The notes under the pieces: model-generated
Database searches by the model: none
What the model saw: the letters and a program-made list of their open reading frames with translations, nothing else
What the model was told of the DNA's origin: nothing
Shown: positions 43,280 through 52,000 of the stretch, in pieces
How positions within the stretch are numbered: the stretch's first letter is position 1
How the letters are laid out: every line of letters begins with the position of its first letter
Translations under genes and position numbers: made by a program
Assembly: GCA_036389275.1 (NCBI GenBank)
Contig: DASVQE010000106.1
Location: forward strand, 1-64,000
From: QHVT01 sp036389275
GTDB taxonomy: Bacteria; Acidobacteriota; Thermoanaerobaculia; Gp7-AA8
Direction of reading: 5' to 3'
DNA: 64,000 nucleotides

Positions 43280-44059
43280 CTACGGCACGATCATCACCGG
43301 CACCGGTGCGTGCCGGATGATGTCGAGCTTGCGTTCGCTCGGGTCGCGGTGGGCGTTGAGGAAGATGGCGTCGGCTTCGGCGGCGGTGGCGTAGCGGACG
43401 ATTTCTTTTTCGGCGTCGCTGCCGCGCACGATTTTCGTCGTTGCGCCGGGGATGGTGGCGGCTAACGCGCGCAGGTGTTGCTCGGCGCGGGATTGGTTGG
43501 CTTCGTCGCAGACCGTTAGCAGATGCACCTCGGCGCCGAGGCGGGCGGCGAGGTCAAGGGCGGCGCGGCCGTGCTGTTCGGGATGGGCGGGCACGACCAC
43601 GCGCTGGAGCGCCTCGCGGCGGCGGATGCCGTAGCGGATGGCGAGCACCGGCGCGGGCGGCTCGATGAGGACCGAGAGGGTGGTCGAGCCGACGAAGAGG
43701 TGCGCCACGTGATGGCGTGCGTGCGTGGCGATCACGATCAGGTCGGCGCCTTCCTCTTTCGCGGTGCGGCAGATCTCGTCGCCGGCGCTCGGCGCCTGGC
43801 GCACGATGAGGCGCGTGTTCAGCGATGCATTGGCGTTGCGCACGCGCGCGCGCAGCCGCTCGAGCTCCTGCTGTTCCGCATATTCGTAGAGCGCCGGATC
43901 CGCGGGAAAGCGCAGCTCGCCGGGATGCGAGGCCCAGGTCATGCGCACGTGGAGGATGACCAGCTCGGCGCCGCTGCCGCCGGCGATGCGCACGGCATCA
44001 TCGAAGACCCACTCGGAGGCGGTCGAGAAGTCGGTCGGAATCAGGATCCGCTGAAACAT
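43280..44059 (-). CDS. Tandem universal stress protein (UspA family)
   Basis: Protein of 259 residues with two Usp domains. The first (1-142) has 'MFQRILIPTDFSTASEWVFD' and 'ADLIVIATHARHHVAHLFVG' with the 'GSTTLSVLIEPPAPVLAI' end. The ATP-binding G-x2-G-x9-G(S/T) loop is only partly kept. The second (about 148-259, 'LQRVVVPAHPEQHGRAALDL' to 'PVPVMIVP') is more diverged and lacks the ATP loop. Such proteins act in stress survival by binding nucleotide or partners. Single gene; the next gene on the same strand ends 22 bp upstream. Confidence 0.9.
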   Translation of the reverse strand: MFQRILIPTDFSTASEWVFDDAVRIAGGSGAELVILHVRMTWASHPGELRFPADPALYEYAEQQELERLRARVRNANASLNTRLIVRQAPSAGDEICRTAKEEGADLIVIATHARHHVAHLFVGSTTLSVLIEPPAPVLAIRYGIRRREALQRVVVPAHPEQHGRAALDLAARLGAEVHLLTVCDEANQSRAEQHLRALAATIPGATTKIVRGSDAEKEIVRYATAAEADAIFLNAHRDPSERKLDIIRHAPVPVMIVP

Positions 44060-44080
44060 GCGCTGCCTGCTGCAGCAACT

Positions 44081-44707
44081 CTAGCGCGCTACGGGCGTGG
44101 CCGGTGCAGGATTTGCGGCCGTCGCGGCCGGCGCGGCCGTCGTCACCGGCGCGCCCGCCGGAGGCGGCGGCGTGACGATGTAGCGGATGACCGTGCTCGG
44201 CTCCGCTTCCGTCTCCGCGATCTGCAGCGTCACCTGTTGCCCGTGCGGGTCGAGCGCCTCACCGGGGATGAAGGGGTCCTGCATGGCCTGGTTGAGCTGC
44301 ACTTCCAGCGTGCGCCAGTTCTGCTGCTCCGGCGGATAGGTGTCCTGCGCCGGGAAGGCGCGGAACTGGGCCAGGTACGTGGTGTAGTAGTGATAGACCT
44401 GCGGGAACGAGTCGTCGGTGGCGAGGGTGTAGACCTTCGCGCCGGCGCCGTACTTGTTGCGGATCATCACCTCGTCGCGGCCGGTGAGGTCACTGCGGAA
44501 TGCCGCACCTTCATAAATCGGGATGGCCGGATTGATGGAGGTGAGGAGTTGCGTCGCGTCGACCTGCTGCCCGGCCGCCTGCGCCGCCGGGGCTTCTTTC
44601 GACGGCCGCTGCTCCTCGGCCGCACTCGACTCCGTCCCGCCCGTGCAGGCGGTGGTCACGAGGGCAGCGAAGAGGATCGCCGCGGCGGCTCCGGTGCGAG
44701 TCGTCAT
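44081..44707 (-). CDS. Putative exported/lipoprotein of unknown function
   Basis: Protein of 208 residues. 'MTTRTGAAAAILFAALVTTA' is a signal peptide followed by Cys (TTAC), an imperfect lipobox that may still be lipidated. A low-complexity Ala/Glu/Gln linker follows, then a folded region ('IPIYEGAAFRSDLTGRDEVM', 'TLATDDSFPQVYHYYTTYLA') and an Ala/Pro-rich tail. The middle resembles small periplasmic domains with 'yP.A......v......d....V..fY' pattern, but I cannot name the family. A TTG at 44725 is an alternative start. Confidence 0.65.
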   Translation of the reverse strand: MTTRTGAAAAILFAALVTTACTGGTESSAAEEQRPSKEAPAAQAAGQQVDATQLLTSINPAIPIYEGAAFRSDLTGRDEVMIRNKYGAGAKVYTLATDDSFPQVYHYYTTYLAQFRAFPAQDTYPPEQQNWRTLEVQLNQAMQDPFIPGEALDPHGQQVTLQIAETEAEPSTVIRYIVTPPPPAGAPVTTAAPAATAANPAPATPVAR

Positions 44708-44736
44708 CAGCGTCCGATACAGCAATCGATATGCCT

Positions 44737-45240
44737 TCAGTTGTTTTCCGCGTGCGTGACCACGACGCGGCGCCGCTTGGCGTTGCTCCGGAGGCGCTCG
44801 AGCGCGGTCTGGCCGCCGTAGCGGGCCACCAGCTTCTCATCGTAGAGGTCGGAGATGCTGGCCACGCTGTCGAGCGAGGCGATCAGTTGCTCGGGCCGCA
44901 GGCGGCGGCCGAGGAACGAGTGCGAGTAGTAGATGTCACCTTCGACCATGCTGAAGGCGCCGAGCGGCACTTCGGCGTTGAGGCGCAGCAGCTCCTGCAT
45001 CAGCTCGAACGACGTTTCGACGCCTTGCACGCAGAAGGCGAGGATCTCGATGACCGCGTCGTCTTCCTCGTACGCGTCGATGGAGATCTCCAGCACCGTG
45101 GAGCCATATTTCAGATAGAAGTCGCAATGGTCGGCGTCATCGAAGTGCTCGTCGACCAGTTCGTCGAGGTACGACTTCACCTGACGATAGACTTCCTCCT
45201 GGCAGTGGCTGTGGAACTCCCGCTTGCGTACCGGTGACAT
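44737..45240 (-). CDS. YbjN-like (type III chaperone-fold) sensory protein
   Basis: Protein of 167 residues. 'STVLEISIDAYEEDDAVIEI', 'LAFCVQGVETSFELMQELLR' and 'LNAEVPLGAFSMVEGDIYYS' then 'HSFLGRRL' match the YbjN / CesT-like fold ('ln.....g.f.l..dg.v......l'). These are small acidic proteins, some of which bind partners as chaperones. A longer reading frame upstream runs inside the divergent rlmI gene and is not credible, so ATG 45240 is chosen. The gap to rlmI is 18 bp. Confidence 0.75.
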   Translation of the reverse strand: MSPVRKREFHSHCQEEVYRQVKSYLDELVDEHFDDADHCDFYLKYGSTVLEISIDAYEEDDAVIEILAFCVQGVETSFELMQELLRLNAEVPLGAFSMVEGDIYYSHSFLGRRLRPEQLIASLDSVASISDLYDEKLVARYGGQTALERLRSNAKRRRVVVTHAENN

Positions 45241-45258
45241 TGGAGGCGGATTATAGCG

Positions 45259-46404
45259 ATGAACAGGATGCTCACGCTGAAACGTGGCAAGGAGCGGATG
45301 GCGGCGCACCGGCACCCGTGGATTTTCGCCGGCGCGATTCACGCCGAGCGCGGTCCGGAAGAGGCGCCGTTCGGCGAGCTGCTCGATGCGGACGGCACGC
45401 GCATCGCCTCCGGGTTCTACTCGAAGCCGTCGCAGATCCGGCTGCGCGCGCTGACGTTCGGCAGCGAGCCGGTGACGGAGGAGCTGATCGCCGAGCGATT
45501 GCGCGCCGCGATCCGCCGCCGCGCGCCGATCTTCGACGACGATACGAACGCCGCGCGGGTCGTGCACGCCGAAGGCGACGAGTTGAGCAGCATCGTGGTC
45601 GATCGCTACAACGATCTGGCCGTCGTGGAGATCTCCAATCGCGGCGCCGAGCAGCTCAAGCCGCTCATCACCGAAGTGCTGCAGCAGGAGCTCGCGCCGC
45701 GGGCGATCTTCTTCAAGAACGATCTGCCGGCGCGCAAGCTGGAAGGCCTGCCGACGGCCGAGGAGCCGGTCGAAGGGACGATCATCCGCGAGTCGGGGCT
45801 GCAGTTCCGCGTGAATCCATCGGAAGGGCAGAAGACCGGCTTCTTTCTCGATCAGCGCGAGAACCGGCGCCTCACGCGCACACTCGGCGCAGGCAAACGC
45901 GTGCTGAATCTCTTCTCGTACAGCGGCGCGTTCGGCGTCTATGCCGCGGCCGGCGGCGCAACCAGCGTCACCAACGTCGACGTCTCCGACAAAGCGATCG
46001 CGCTGGCGCGCGAGAACCACGCGCTCAACGATTCGGCGGCGGAGTTTCTCGTGGCGGACGCGTTTCAGTACGTGCGGCAGACGCGCGAGCGCTTCGAGCT
46101 TTTGATCTGCGATCCGCCGGCGTTCGCGAAGAGCCGCGGCGACGTCGATCGCGCGGCGCGCGGCTACAAGGACATCAACCTGCACGCCATGCGCATGGTC
46201 GAAGCGGGCGGACATCTGATGACGTTCTCCTGCTCCGGCCACATGTCGCTCGACCTCTTCCAGAAGGTGATCTTCGCCGCCGCCCTCGATGCGGGACGGC
46301 GCGTGTCGTTCGTGCGGCGCCTCACCGCCGGACCCGATCACCCGGTGTCGATCTACTGTCCCGAAGGGGAGTATTTGAAGGGGTTTCTACTGGAAGTGCG
46401 CTAG
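45259..46404 (+). CDS. rlmI: RlmI-type 23S rRNA (cytosine-5) methyltransferase
   Basis: Protein of 381 residues. Residues 1-75 form a PUA domain ('HPWIFAGAIHAERGPEE', 'ASGFYSKPSQIRLRALTF'), 80-180 a central EEHEE domain ('SIVVDRYNDLAVVEIS'), and 185-381 a SAM-dependent Rossmann methyltransferase: 'KTGFFLDQRENRRL', 'RVLNLFSYSGAFGVYAAAGG', 'NVDVSDKAIALARENHALN' and the catalytic-side 'LLICDPPAFAKSR'. E. coli RlmI methylates C1962 of 23S rRNA; this orthologue probably does the same. The end overlaps the HPr-kinase-like gene by 18 bp, tail to tail. Confidence 0.9.
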   Translation: MNRMLTLKRGKERMAAHRHPWIFAGAIHAERGPEEAPFGELLDADGTRIASGFYSKPSQIRLRALTFGSEPVTEELIAERLRAAIRRRAPIFDDDTNAARVVHAEGDELSSIVVDRYNDLAVVEISNRGAEQLKPLITEVLQQELAPRAIFFKNDLPARKLEGLPTAEEPVEGTIIRESGLQFRVNPSEGQKTGFFLDQRENRRLTRTLGAGKRVLNLFSYSGAFGVYAAAGGATSVTNVDVSDKAIALARENHALNDSAAEFLVADAFQYVRQTRERFELLICDPPAFAKSRGDVDRAARGYKDINLHAMRMVEAGGHLMTFSCSGHMSLDLFQKVIFAAALDAGRRVSFVRRLTAGPDHPVSIYCPEGEYLKGFLLEVR

Positions 46405-47025
46405 CACGCGGCGGGCGGCATCGGCGGTCGGCGTCCAGCGCAGCCGCAACGCGCGCAGTTTCGCGAGCGCCTCGATGATCGGCATCACCGCGCGCCACAA
46501 GGCGGGATGCGGCGGCACGACGGCGACGGCGACGAGCGCGCGCATGGCCTCGCGCGCATTGAGAGGCTCGAGCGCGACGTCGTCGCCGCGCCCGAGCTCG
46601 ACGAGCGCGTGCAGCGGAAAGGAGCCCGCCGTCGCCGCGCGCGATTCGAGCTCGCCCCAGAAGCCGCTGGCGCGCGCGACGAACGCGTCGCCGCGCCGCT
46701 CGATGGCGATCAACTCGTCCGACAGCAGCGGCGCGTCGACGAGTGAGGCGAAGGTGCTTTTGCCGGCGCCGGAGCGGCCGTAGAAGGCGACGGCGCGCCC
46801 GCCGATCACGACGCCGGCGCTGTGCAGCAGCAGTCCGCCTGCGAGCGGAAGAAAGCAGGACAGGGCCGTGCGCTCGACGATGGCGTCGGCGAACGGACGA
46901 TCGTCGTCGGAGCAGTCGACGGAGATCGCGCGCGTGAATGGATCGATCGAGGCGTCGAAGCGGGCGTGCTGCACGACGACGCGGTCGCCGTCGACGCGGA
47001 TCTGCGCCGGCTCGCCGTCGTTCAT
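46387..47025 (-). CDS. HPr-kinase-like (HprK-related) RiPP-locus kinase
   Basis: Protein of 212 residues. 'RAVAFYGRSGAGKSTFASLV' (P-loop, G83-T91) and 'LHSAGVVIGG' just before it are typical of HPrK-related kinases found in lasso peptide and PqqD clusters. The Walker B-like 'LLSDELIAIERRGDAFVARA' and a 'GFWGELE' segment follow. Related kinases in paeninodin-type lasso clusters phosphorylate the C-terminal Ser of the precursor. The precursor here also ends in Ser. ATG 47025 overlaps the radical SAM gene stop by 4 bp, so the two are coupled. Confidence 0.82.
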   Translation of the reverse strand: MNDGEPAQIRVDGDRVVVQHARFDASIDPFTRAISVDCSDDDRPFADAIVERTALSCFLPLAGGLLLHSAGVVIGGRAVAFYGRSGAGKSTFASLVDAPLLSDELIAIERRGDAFVARASGFWGELESRAATAGSFPLHALVELGRGDDVALEPLNAREAMRALVAVAVVPPHPALWRAVMPIIEALAKLRALRLRWTPTADAARRVLAHFQ

Positions 47026-48026
47026 CCGCGCAGCTCCGCCGCGAGCGTGGCGCGGGCGACGAAGCCGGCGTCGGGCAGGAGCGGATCGCCGGTCTCCTGC
47101 ATGGCCAGGGCCGGGCAGTAGGGGAACTGCGCGAGCGGACCGCCGGTGGCGACGAAGTGATCGTTGACGGCGGTCGACATCGCGGCCGCTTCGGCGCGGA
47201 CCTCCGAGGTGTGCCACAGCTCGCGCAGCGGCCGCTCGCGCACGTTGCCGAGGGCGCGATGGCGCCATTGCATGCACGGAAAAACGTTGCCTTCGGGATC
47301 GATGGCCAGCGTGATGCGGCCGAGGCCGCAGTTCGCGCCGCCGGAGACGCGCTCCATCGGTTCGACGCCGCCGATGAGAAGCGCGCGGCGCACGGCCTCG
47401 CGCGACGGCGCGTAGGTGAGCGGCGAGAGGTCGCCGTCGTCGCGCGGCGTGAGATGGGGATCGATCTGCAGCGGCAGCTCGCGCGCCGCGGCGAGTGCGA
47501 CGACGTCATCGAACTGCGTTTCGTTGAGGCGCGTGAGCGGCATCTTCAGCACCACCGGAACCTGGCGCGCGCGGAGCCGTGCGACGCCGGCGAGCATGGC
47601 CTCGAATGATCCCCGGCGCGCCGTCGCCGCCTCATGCACCTCGGCCGTCGCCCCGTGGATGCTCACTTCGACGGCGAGCACGCGCAGCGCTGCGATGGTG
47701 TCGGCGGCGGCGTCGTCGACGAGCGTGGCGTTCGTGAAGATGCGCAGCGCGAAGGCCTGCTCGCGCGCCGCGGCGGCGATGCGGAAAAACTCCGGATGGG
47801 CGAGCGGCTCGCCGCCGGTGAGGACGACGTTGAGCGTGCCGAGCGCGCGCAGCTCGCCGAGGACGGCGATCCACTCGTCGCCGCAAAGCGCGGCGCGGTC
47901 GAAGTGGCGCGGGTTGTAGCAGAAGACGCAGCGCCAGTTGCAGCGATACGTCAGCTCGAGCTGCACGTTCAGCGGCTGCGCCGCGGCGAGCGCTTTCTGT
48001 TTGAGGCGGACGAAGGGATCGCTCAT
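47022..48026 (-). CDS. Radical SAM / SPASM maturase
   Basis: Protein of 334 residues. The 4Fe-4S binding motif is 'ELTYRCNWRCVFCYNP' (C29-x3-C33-x2-C36), followed by 'LNVVLTGGEPLAHPEFF' (GGE motif) and 'AVEVSIHGATAEVHE'. The C-terminal SPASM region has 'NCGLGRITLAIDPEGNVFPC' and 'FPYCPALAMQETGD' for an auxiliary cluster. Such enzymes crosslink or epimerise RiPP precursors, using PqqD-like proteins to hold the leader. It overlaps the PqqD-like gene before it and the kinase gene after it by 4 bp each. The probable substrate is the 56-residue peptide encoded at 48297-48467. Confidence 0.92.
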   Translation of the reverse strand: MSDPFVRLKQKALAAAQPLNVQLELTYRCNWRCVFCYNPRHFDRAALCGDEWIAVLGELRALGTLNVVLTGGEPLAHPEFFRIAAAAREQAFALRIFTNATLVDDAAADTIAALRVLAVEVSIHGATAEVHEAATARRGSFEAMLAGVARLRARQVPVVLKMPLTRLNETQFDDVVALAAARELPLQIDPHLTPRDDGDLSPLTYAPSREAVRRALLIGGVEPMERVSGGANCGLGRITLAIDPEGNVFPCMQWRHRALGNVRERPLRELWHTSEVRAEAAAMSTAVNDHFVATGGPLAQFPYCPALAMQETGDPLLPDAGFVARATLAAELRG

Positions 48027-48274
48027 GACTCGGTGAGCAGCCGGCGCTCGCGCAGGAGCGAGAGAAACTCGCGCACGTCGCGCGAGGCCGATTCCTGGTC
48101 GACGTCGAACTTTGCGGCGAGCGCGGCGGCGAGCTCGTGCTCGTCGCGGCCGTCGAGCTGCGTCCAGAGGTACGTGCCGGTTGGATTGAGACCAATGGTT
48201 TTGCCGCTGGCGAGATCGACGATGATCGCCTCACCGTCGACGACCTGCCAGGCGATCTCTTTGGCGACGTGCAT
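48023..48274 (-). CDS. PqqD-like RiPP recognition element protein
   Basis: Protein of 83 residues: 'EIAWQVVDGEAIIVDLASGK', 'TIGLNPTGTYLWTQLDGRDE', 'LAAALAAKFDVDQESASRDV' and 'REFLSLLRERRLL' are the full PqqD (PF05402) pattern of three strands and three helices. It binds leader peptides and delivers them to the modifying enzyme. ATG 48274 lies 22 bp after the precursor stop; a longer frame from 48361 would cover the precursor gene and is rejected. It ends with a 4-bp overlap with the radical SAM gene. Confidence 0.92.
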   Translation of the reverse strand: MHVAKEIAWQVVDGEAIIVDLASGKTIGLNPTGTYLWTQLDGRDEHELAAALAAKFDVDQESASRDVREFLSLLRERRLLTES

Positions 48275-48296
48275 CTTCACCGCTCGATCCGCCGCG

Positions 48297-48467
48297 TCAA
48301 CTCGTCGGCGCCGCGTTGCAGATGCCGGCGCGGCCGGCGGTCTTGCCGCAGGCGACCGCAAGCGTCTTGCGCACGTCGAGCTCCTCTTCCCAGAGGATGG
48401 ACGGCTTCTCGTATTCGGCTCGCGTCACGTCGCCCGCTGGTGCGGGTTTGTTGTCCTGCTCCGCCAT
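48297..48467 (-). CDS. RiPP precursor peptide
   Basis: Peptide of 56 residues, starting MAEQDNKPAPAGDVTRAEYE and ending GRAGICNAAPTS. AGGAA precedes ATG 48467. The leader has 'YEKPSILWEEEL' then 'DVRKTL'; the Y-x2-P-x-I/L spacing and the Thr 16 residues after the Tyr resemble the lasso-peptide leader (Y-x2-P-x-L ... T) that PqqD-type proteins bind. A plausible core is 'AVACGKTAGRAGICNAAPTS' with two Cys (40, 50), no Asp/Glu at positions 7-9 for a lasso ring, and a C-terminal Ser. The gene is 22 bp ahead of the pqqD-like gene, followed by radical SAM and kinase genes. Confidence 0.78.
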   Translation of the reverse strand: MAEQDNKPAPAGDVTRAEYEKPSILWEEELDVRKTLAVACGKTAGRAGICNAAPTS

Positions 48468-48513
48468 GATTCCTGCCTCGCCCGGCCGGTGCAAAAAACC
48501 GGCCGGAGCATCC

Positions 48514-49029
48514 TTACTCCGTCACCCGGAAGGTCGCCGGCTTGCTGCAGGCGATCGGCGCGTCGTCGACGTACGCCTGGGCGCTCCAGGTGCCGTAGAT
48601 CGAGCTCGTCACGATCGGCGTGCCGGCGACCGGCAGCCGCACGAAGGCGCGGAGCTGCTTGCCGCTCGCGGTGGTCACTTCCTCGAGCAGTTGCGTCTCG
48701 AGCGTCTGCGGATAGCCTTCGATCGCGACGTGCGAGCCTTTGCGCGACGCGTCGGCGGTGAACGGCACGGTCATCGACTGATACAGATGGCCGCGCGGTG
48801 TGTAGATCCGCACTTCCACCTTGTGGTTGCCGGCGTACTGCTTGACGGTGCCGGGATGGAAGAGCACGGAGAGATCGACGTCGATGACCTGCGTGGCCGA
48901 GAAGACGGCGTCGAATTTTCCTTTGTTCTTCTGCTCGGAGCCGAAGGCGACCCCGACGCAGCCGCCCGACTGCGCGAAGAGCGGTGCGGCGAGGGCGAAC
49001 GTTGCGAGTGCGAGCGCTAGCTTCTTCAT
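48514..49029 (-). CDS. Small secreted protein of unknown function
   Basis: Protein of 171 residues with signal peptide MKKLALALATFALAAPLFAQ. The mature part is a beta-sandwich-like chain ('FDAVFSATQVIDVDLSVLFH', 'KVEVRIYTPRGHLYQSMTVP', 'GTWSAQAYVDDAPIACSKPA') with two Cys (24 and 162) that could pair. No family is recognised; the tone is that of an Ig-like periplasmic domain. It lies 9 bp after the 1,535-residue secreted protein gene and 46 bp before the RiPP precursor, so read-through into the RiPP genes is possible. Confidence 0.75.
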   Translation of the reverse strand: MKKLALALATFALAAPLFAQSGGCVGVAFGSEQKNKGKFDAVFSATQVIDVDLSVLFHPGTVKQYAGNHKVEVRIYTPRGHLYQSMTVPFTADASRKGSHVAIEGYPQTLETQLLEEVTTASGKQLRAFVRLPVAGTPIVTSSIYGTWSAQAYVDDAPIACSKPATFRVTE

Positions 49030-49038
49030 GACGGCTCC

Positions 49039-52000
49039 TTACGGCAGCGGCGCGACGACGGCGTAAATCCGTCCCGCATCGGTGCCGACGTAAACCTGAT
49101 TGGTGGAGTAATCGAAGGACGGACTGCCGACGGCGGCGTCGCCCGTGCCGAGGGTGAGCGACTTGATGGTCGGCGCCGCGGCGGTGAGATTCGTGAGCTG
49201 ATAGAGCTTGCCGTCGGCGGAGCCGGTGAAGAGGTGACCGCTGCCGGTCAGCAGCGGAATCGACGGGAACGCAATCGTGCCGACCACCCAATGCTGCGCG
49301 GCCGAAGAACCGTTGTTCGTGATCGCCCAGACCTTGTTGGTCGTGGCGACATAGAGATCGTTCGAGCCGTTCGCGAAATCGGGATTGACGAAGCCTTTGA
49401 TCGGACCGTCAGCGGTATCGAAGACCCAATTCTGCGCGCCGGTGGTGGCATTGAACGAATAGACCTTGCCGCTGTTGTTGCCGACCAGAATGCTGCCGTT
49501 GTAGAGCGTGATGCTGGCGTCGGAGTCGCCGGCGCTGATCGGGAAGCCGGTGCATTTCGCGGCGCTGTTGGCGGTGTAATCGAGGCACCAGATCGTGCCA
49601 CTGCTGCCGCCGCTCTTGCTGCGGCTGGTGAAATAGAGCTTGTGCGTCGTGCCGCCGAATTCGACCCACGGATCGCCGCTGATGATGCCGATGCCATTGA
49701 CGCCGCCGCCGTTATTGAACGACCAGGCCGCCGCACCGGTGGCGGCATTGAGCGCGTAGACCATATTGTCGGCGGTGGCGTTGCGCGTGGCGGCGAAAAT
49801 CAGATTGTAGGTGCCGCCGTAGGAGGTGAATTCGCCGACGGGAGCCGCCTGAATCATGCTGCTCGCCGGCTGCGACGGGTGATTGGCCTTCCAGATCTGC
49901 GCGCCGGTATCGCCGTTGACGCAATAGACGAAGCCGTCCTGCGAGCCGAGGTAGAGCACCTTGCGGAGCGTGCCGCTGATGTCCACCGTCGGCACGGCCG
50001 GACGCCCTTGCGAGGCGCCGCCCATGAGGAACGGCAGCCACGTCGACGGCGAGGTCGGCCAGGTGCCGCTGGCCGCGTTCATCGAATGCAGGAAGCGGTC
50101 ATTGGCTACTGAATAGACCGACCCGACGCCGGGAGGCGTCATCGACGCGGCGGTGGTGTTGTAGATCCACTTCACCTGCCCATTCACCGTGTCCTGCGGC
50201 CGCGCGGCAATCATGCGGCCATTGGAGACGGCCGTGCCGGCGCCGGTGTCGGTGTAGGCGGAGTAGTAGTAGGTCGTGCCGTTCTGCAGGCCGGTGACCG
50301 TGGTCGAGCTTTTGCCGCCCGGCGTGATGGCGAACGGCGAGCCGGCGACGGCGGTGCCGTCATTGATGCCGTTGGGGAACTGATCGGTGCGATAGCGGAC
50401 GTGCAGACGCGAGCCGCTCGCGCCGGCCACCCACTCGATGGTGTTCTGATTGTTGCCCGAGGTCACGGTCATGATTTGCGAGGTGGCCGCCGGCGCATTA
50501 CAGGTATTCGACGTGCTCGTGAGCACCTGCAGGTCGTCGATGAACCAGCCGAGATCGTTCGTGGCCGTGCAATTGGAGAGGCCGGTGAAATAGAACTTCA
50601 CGCTCTTGCCGGCGCACGTGCCGCCGCACACCTGATCGAGATCGACCAGCGTGTTCTTCATCGTGTTCTGCTGGCCGCCCCAGATGCCGAGGTTCGCGTA
50701 GGGAAGTGCGGTGCCGCAGCCGTCGCCGTTGTCGGCCAGGCGAGTGCCCGTATAGCCGCCGTTGAGGAACGCGGCCGTCGGGATTTCGATCGCCGCGGCG
50801 CCGTTGACGGAGACGCGCAGATGCAGGCCGTCGCGCACGGTGCCGGCCATGTTCCAGCGGTGCCACATCGAGAAGCGGGCCCGCGTGGTGCCGGCCGGAA
50901 TGTTGATGGTCGGCGAGGTGAGGTCGTCGTTCGCGCTGGCGCTGTACTGGCCGCCGCAGGTATTGGCGCCCCAGTGCAGGACGTTGCTGCCGCTGTAGGC
51001 AGGCGCGCAGTTCATCGCGCCGCGCCACTGTCCGGCGGCAGTCCAGCCGCTCGGCAGCGAGCCGGCGGTCGTCGTGTCGAAATTCTCGTAATAGACCGAG
51101 GAGAAATTGCCCGGCGACGCGCTCTGCACGACGGTGTTCTTATCTTCATTACCGCCGTTGCAGAGACCGCCGTTGCCGGTGGTGGAGTCTTCCGCGCGCA
51201 CCTTGTAGTAGTAGGTCGTGCCGCCGGTGAGGGTGCTGTTGTCGTCGAAGGTGAGCGTCGAAAGGCACTTGGCGATGTTGTTCGCCGCGGCCGGTGTGAA
51301 CGTCGAGGTCGTGCCGCGATAGACGTTGTAGACCACCGCCGGCTGGTCGGGGCAGTTGCTGAGACCTTCGCTCCACTCGAGGTGAATGCTGCAGCTATTG
51401 TTGGCGATGACGCCGCCCGGCAGGATCGAGTATTCGGAGGCGCTCTCGATGCCGGCGAACGACGGCACCTGCGCGCAACTGCCGGTCGTGCCGGAGACAC
51501 AGGTCGAACGGATCGACTCGCAATTGCCGGTGGCGGAGTCGATGGCGCTGACCGAATACCAGTAGCTCGTGCCGGAGACGGCGCTCGAGTCGGTATAGGA
51601 GAGATTGTTCGCCGCGCAGCCGGCGGTGCCGGGGCAGGTGGCGATTTTCACCGGCGTGCCCTGCGGGCAGGCGGCGGTATTGCGATAGACGCTGTAGCTG
51701 CCGGCGCCGGTCGATGCGGCCCAGCCCACCGTGTAGGAGGTATTGGAATTCTTCGTGGCCGTGACGCCGGTCGGCGTGGCCGGGGCGGTACACGTCAGAC
51801 AGTCGGGGAAGCGGAATGCCGCGAAGGCGGTGCTCCAATTGAAATTGCCGTCGCTGGCGATGTGCTCGTTGGTATGCCAGAACGTGCAGTCGTCCATCGG
51901 ATCGATCGACGTCTGCGAATAATCGCCCCAGCGTGCATTGCCGGCGCTGCCGTCGGGATTGGTGGCCGGCTTGATGCCGCCGCCCGGCTGCACGATGGTC

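Noticed and set aside
48297..48467. True lasso peptide precursor
   Set aside because: The leader is lasso-like, but the likely core has no Asp/Glu at ring-closing positions 7-9 and no cyclase gene is in the window.
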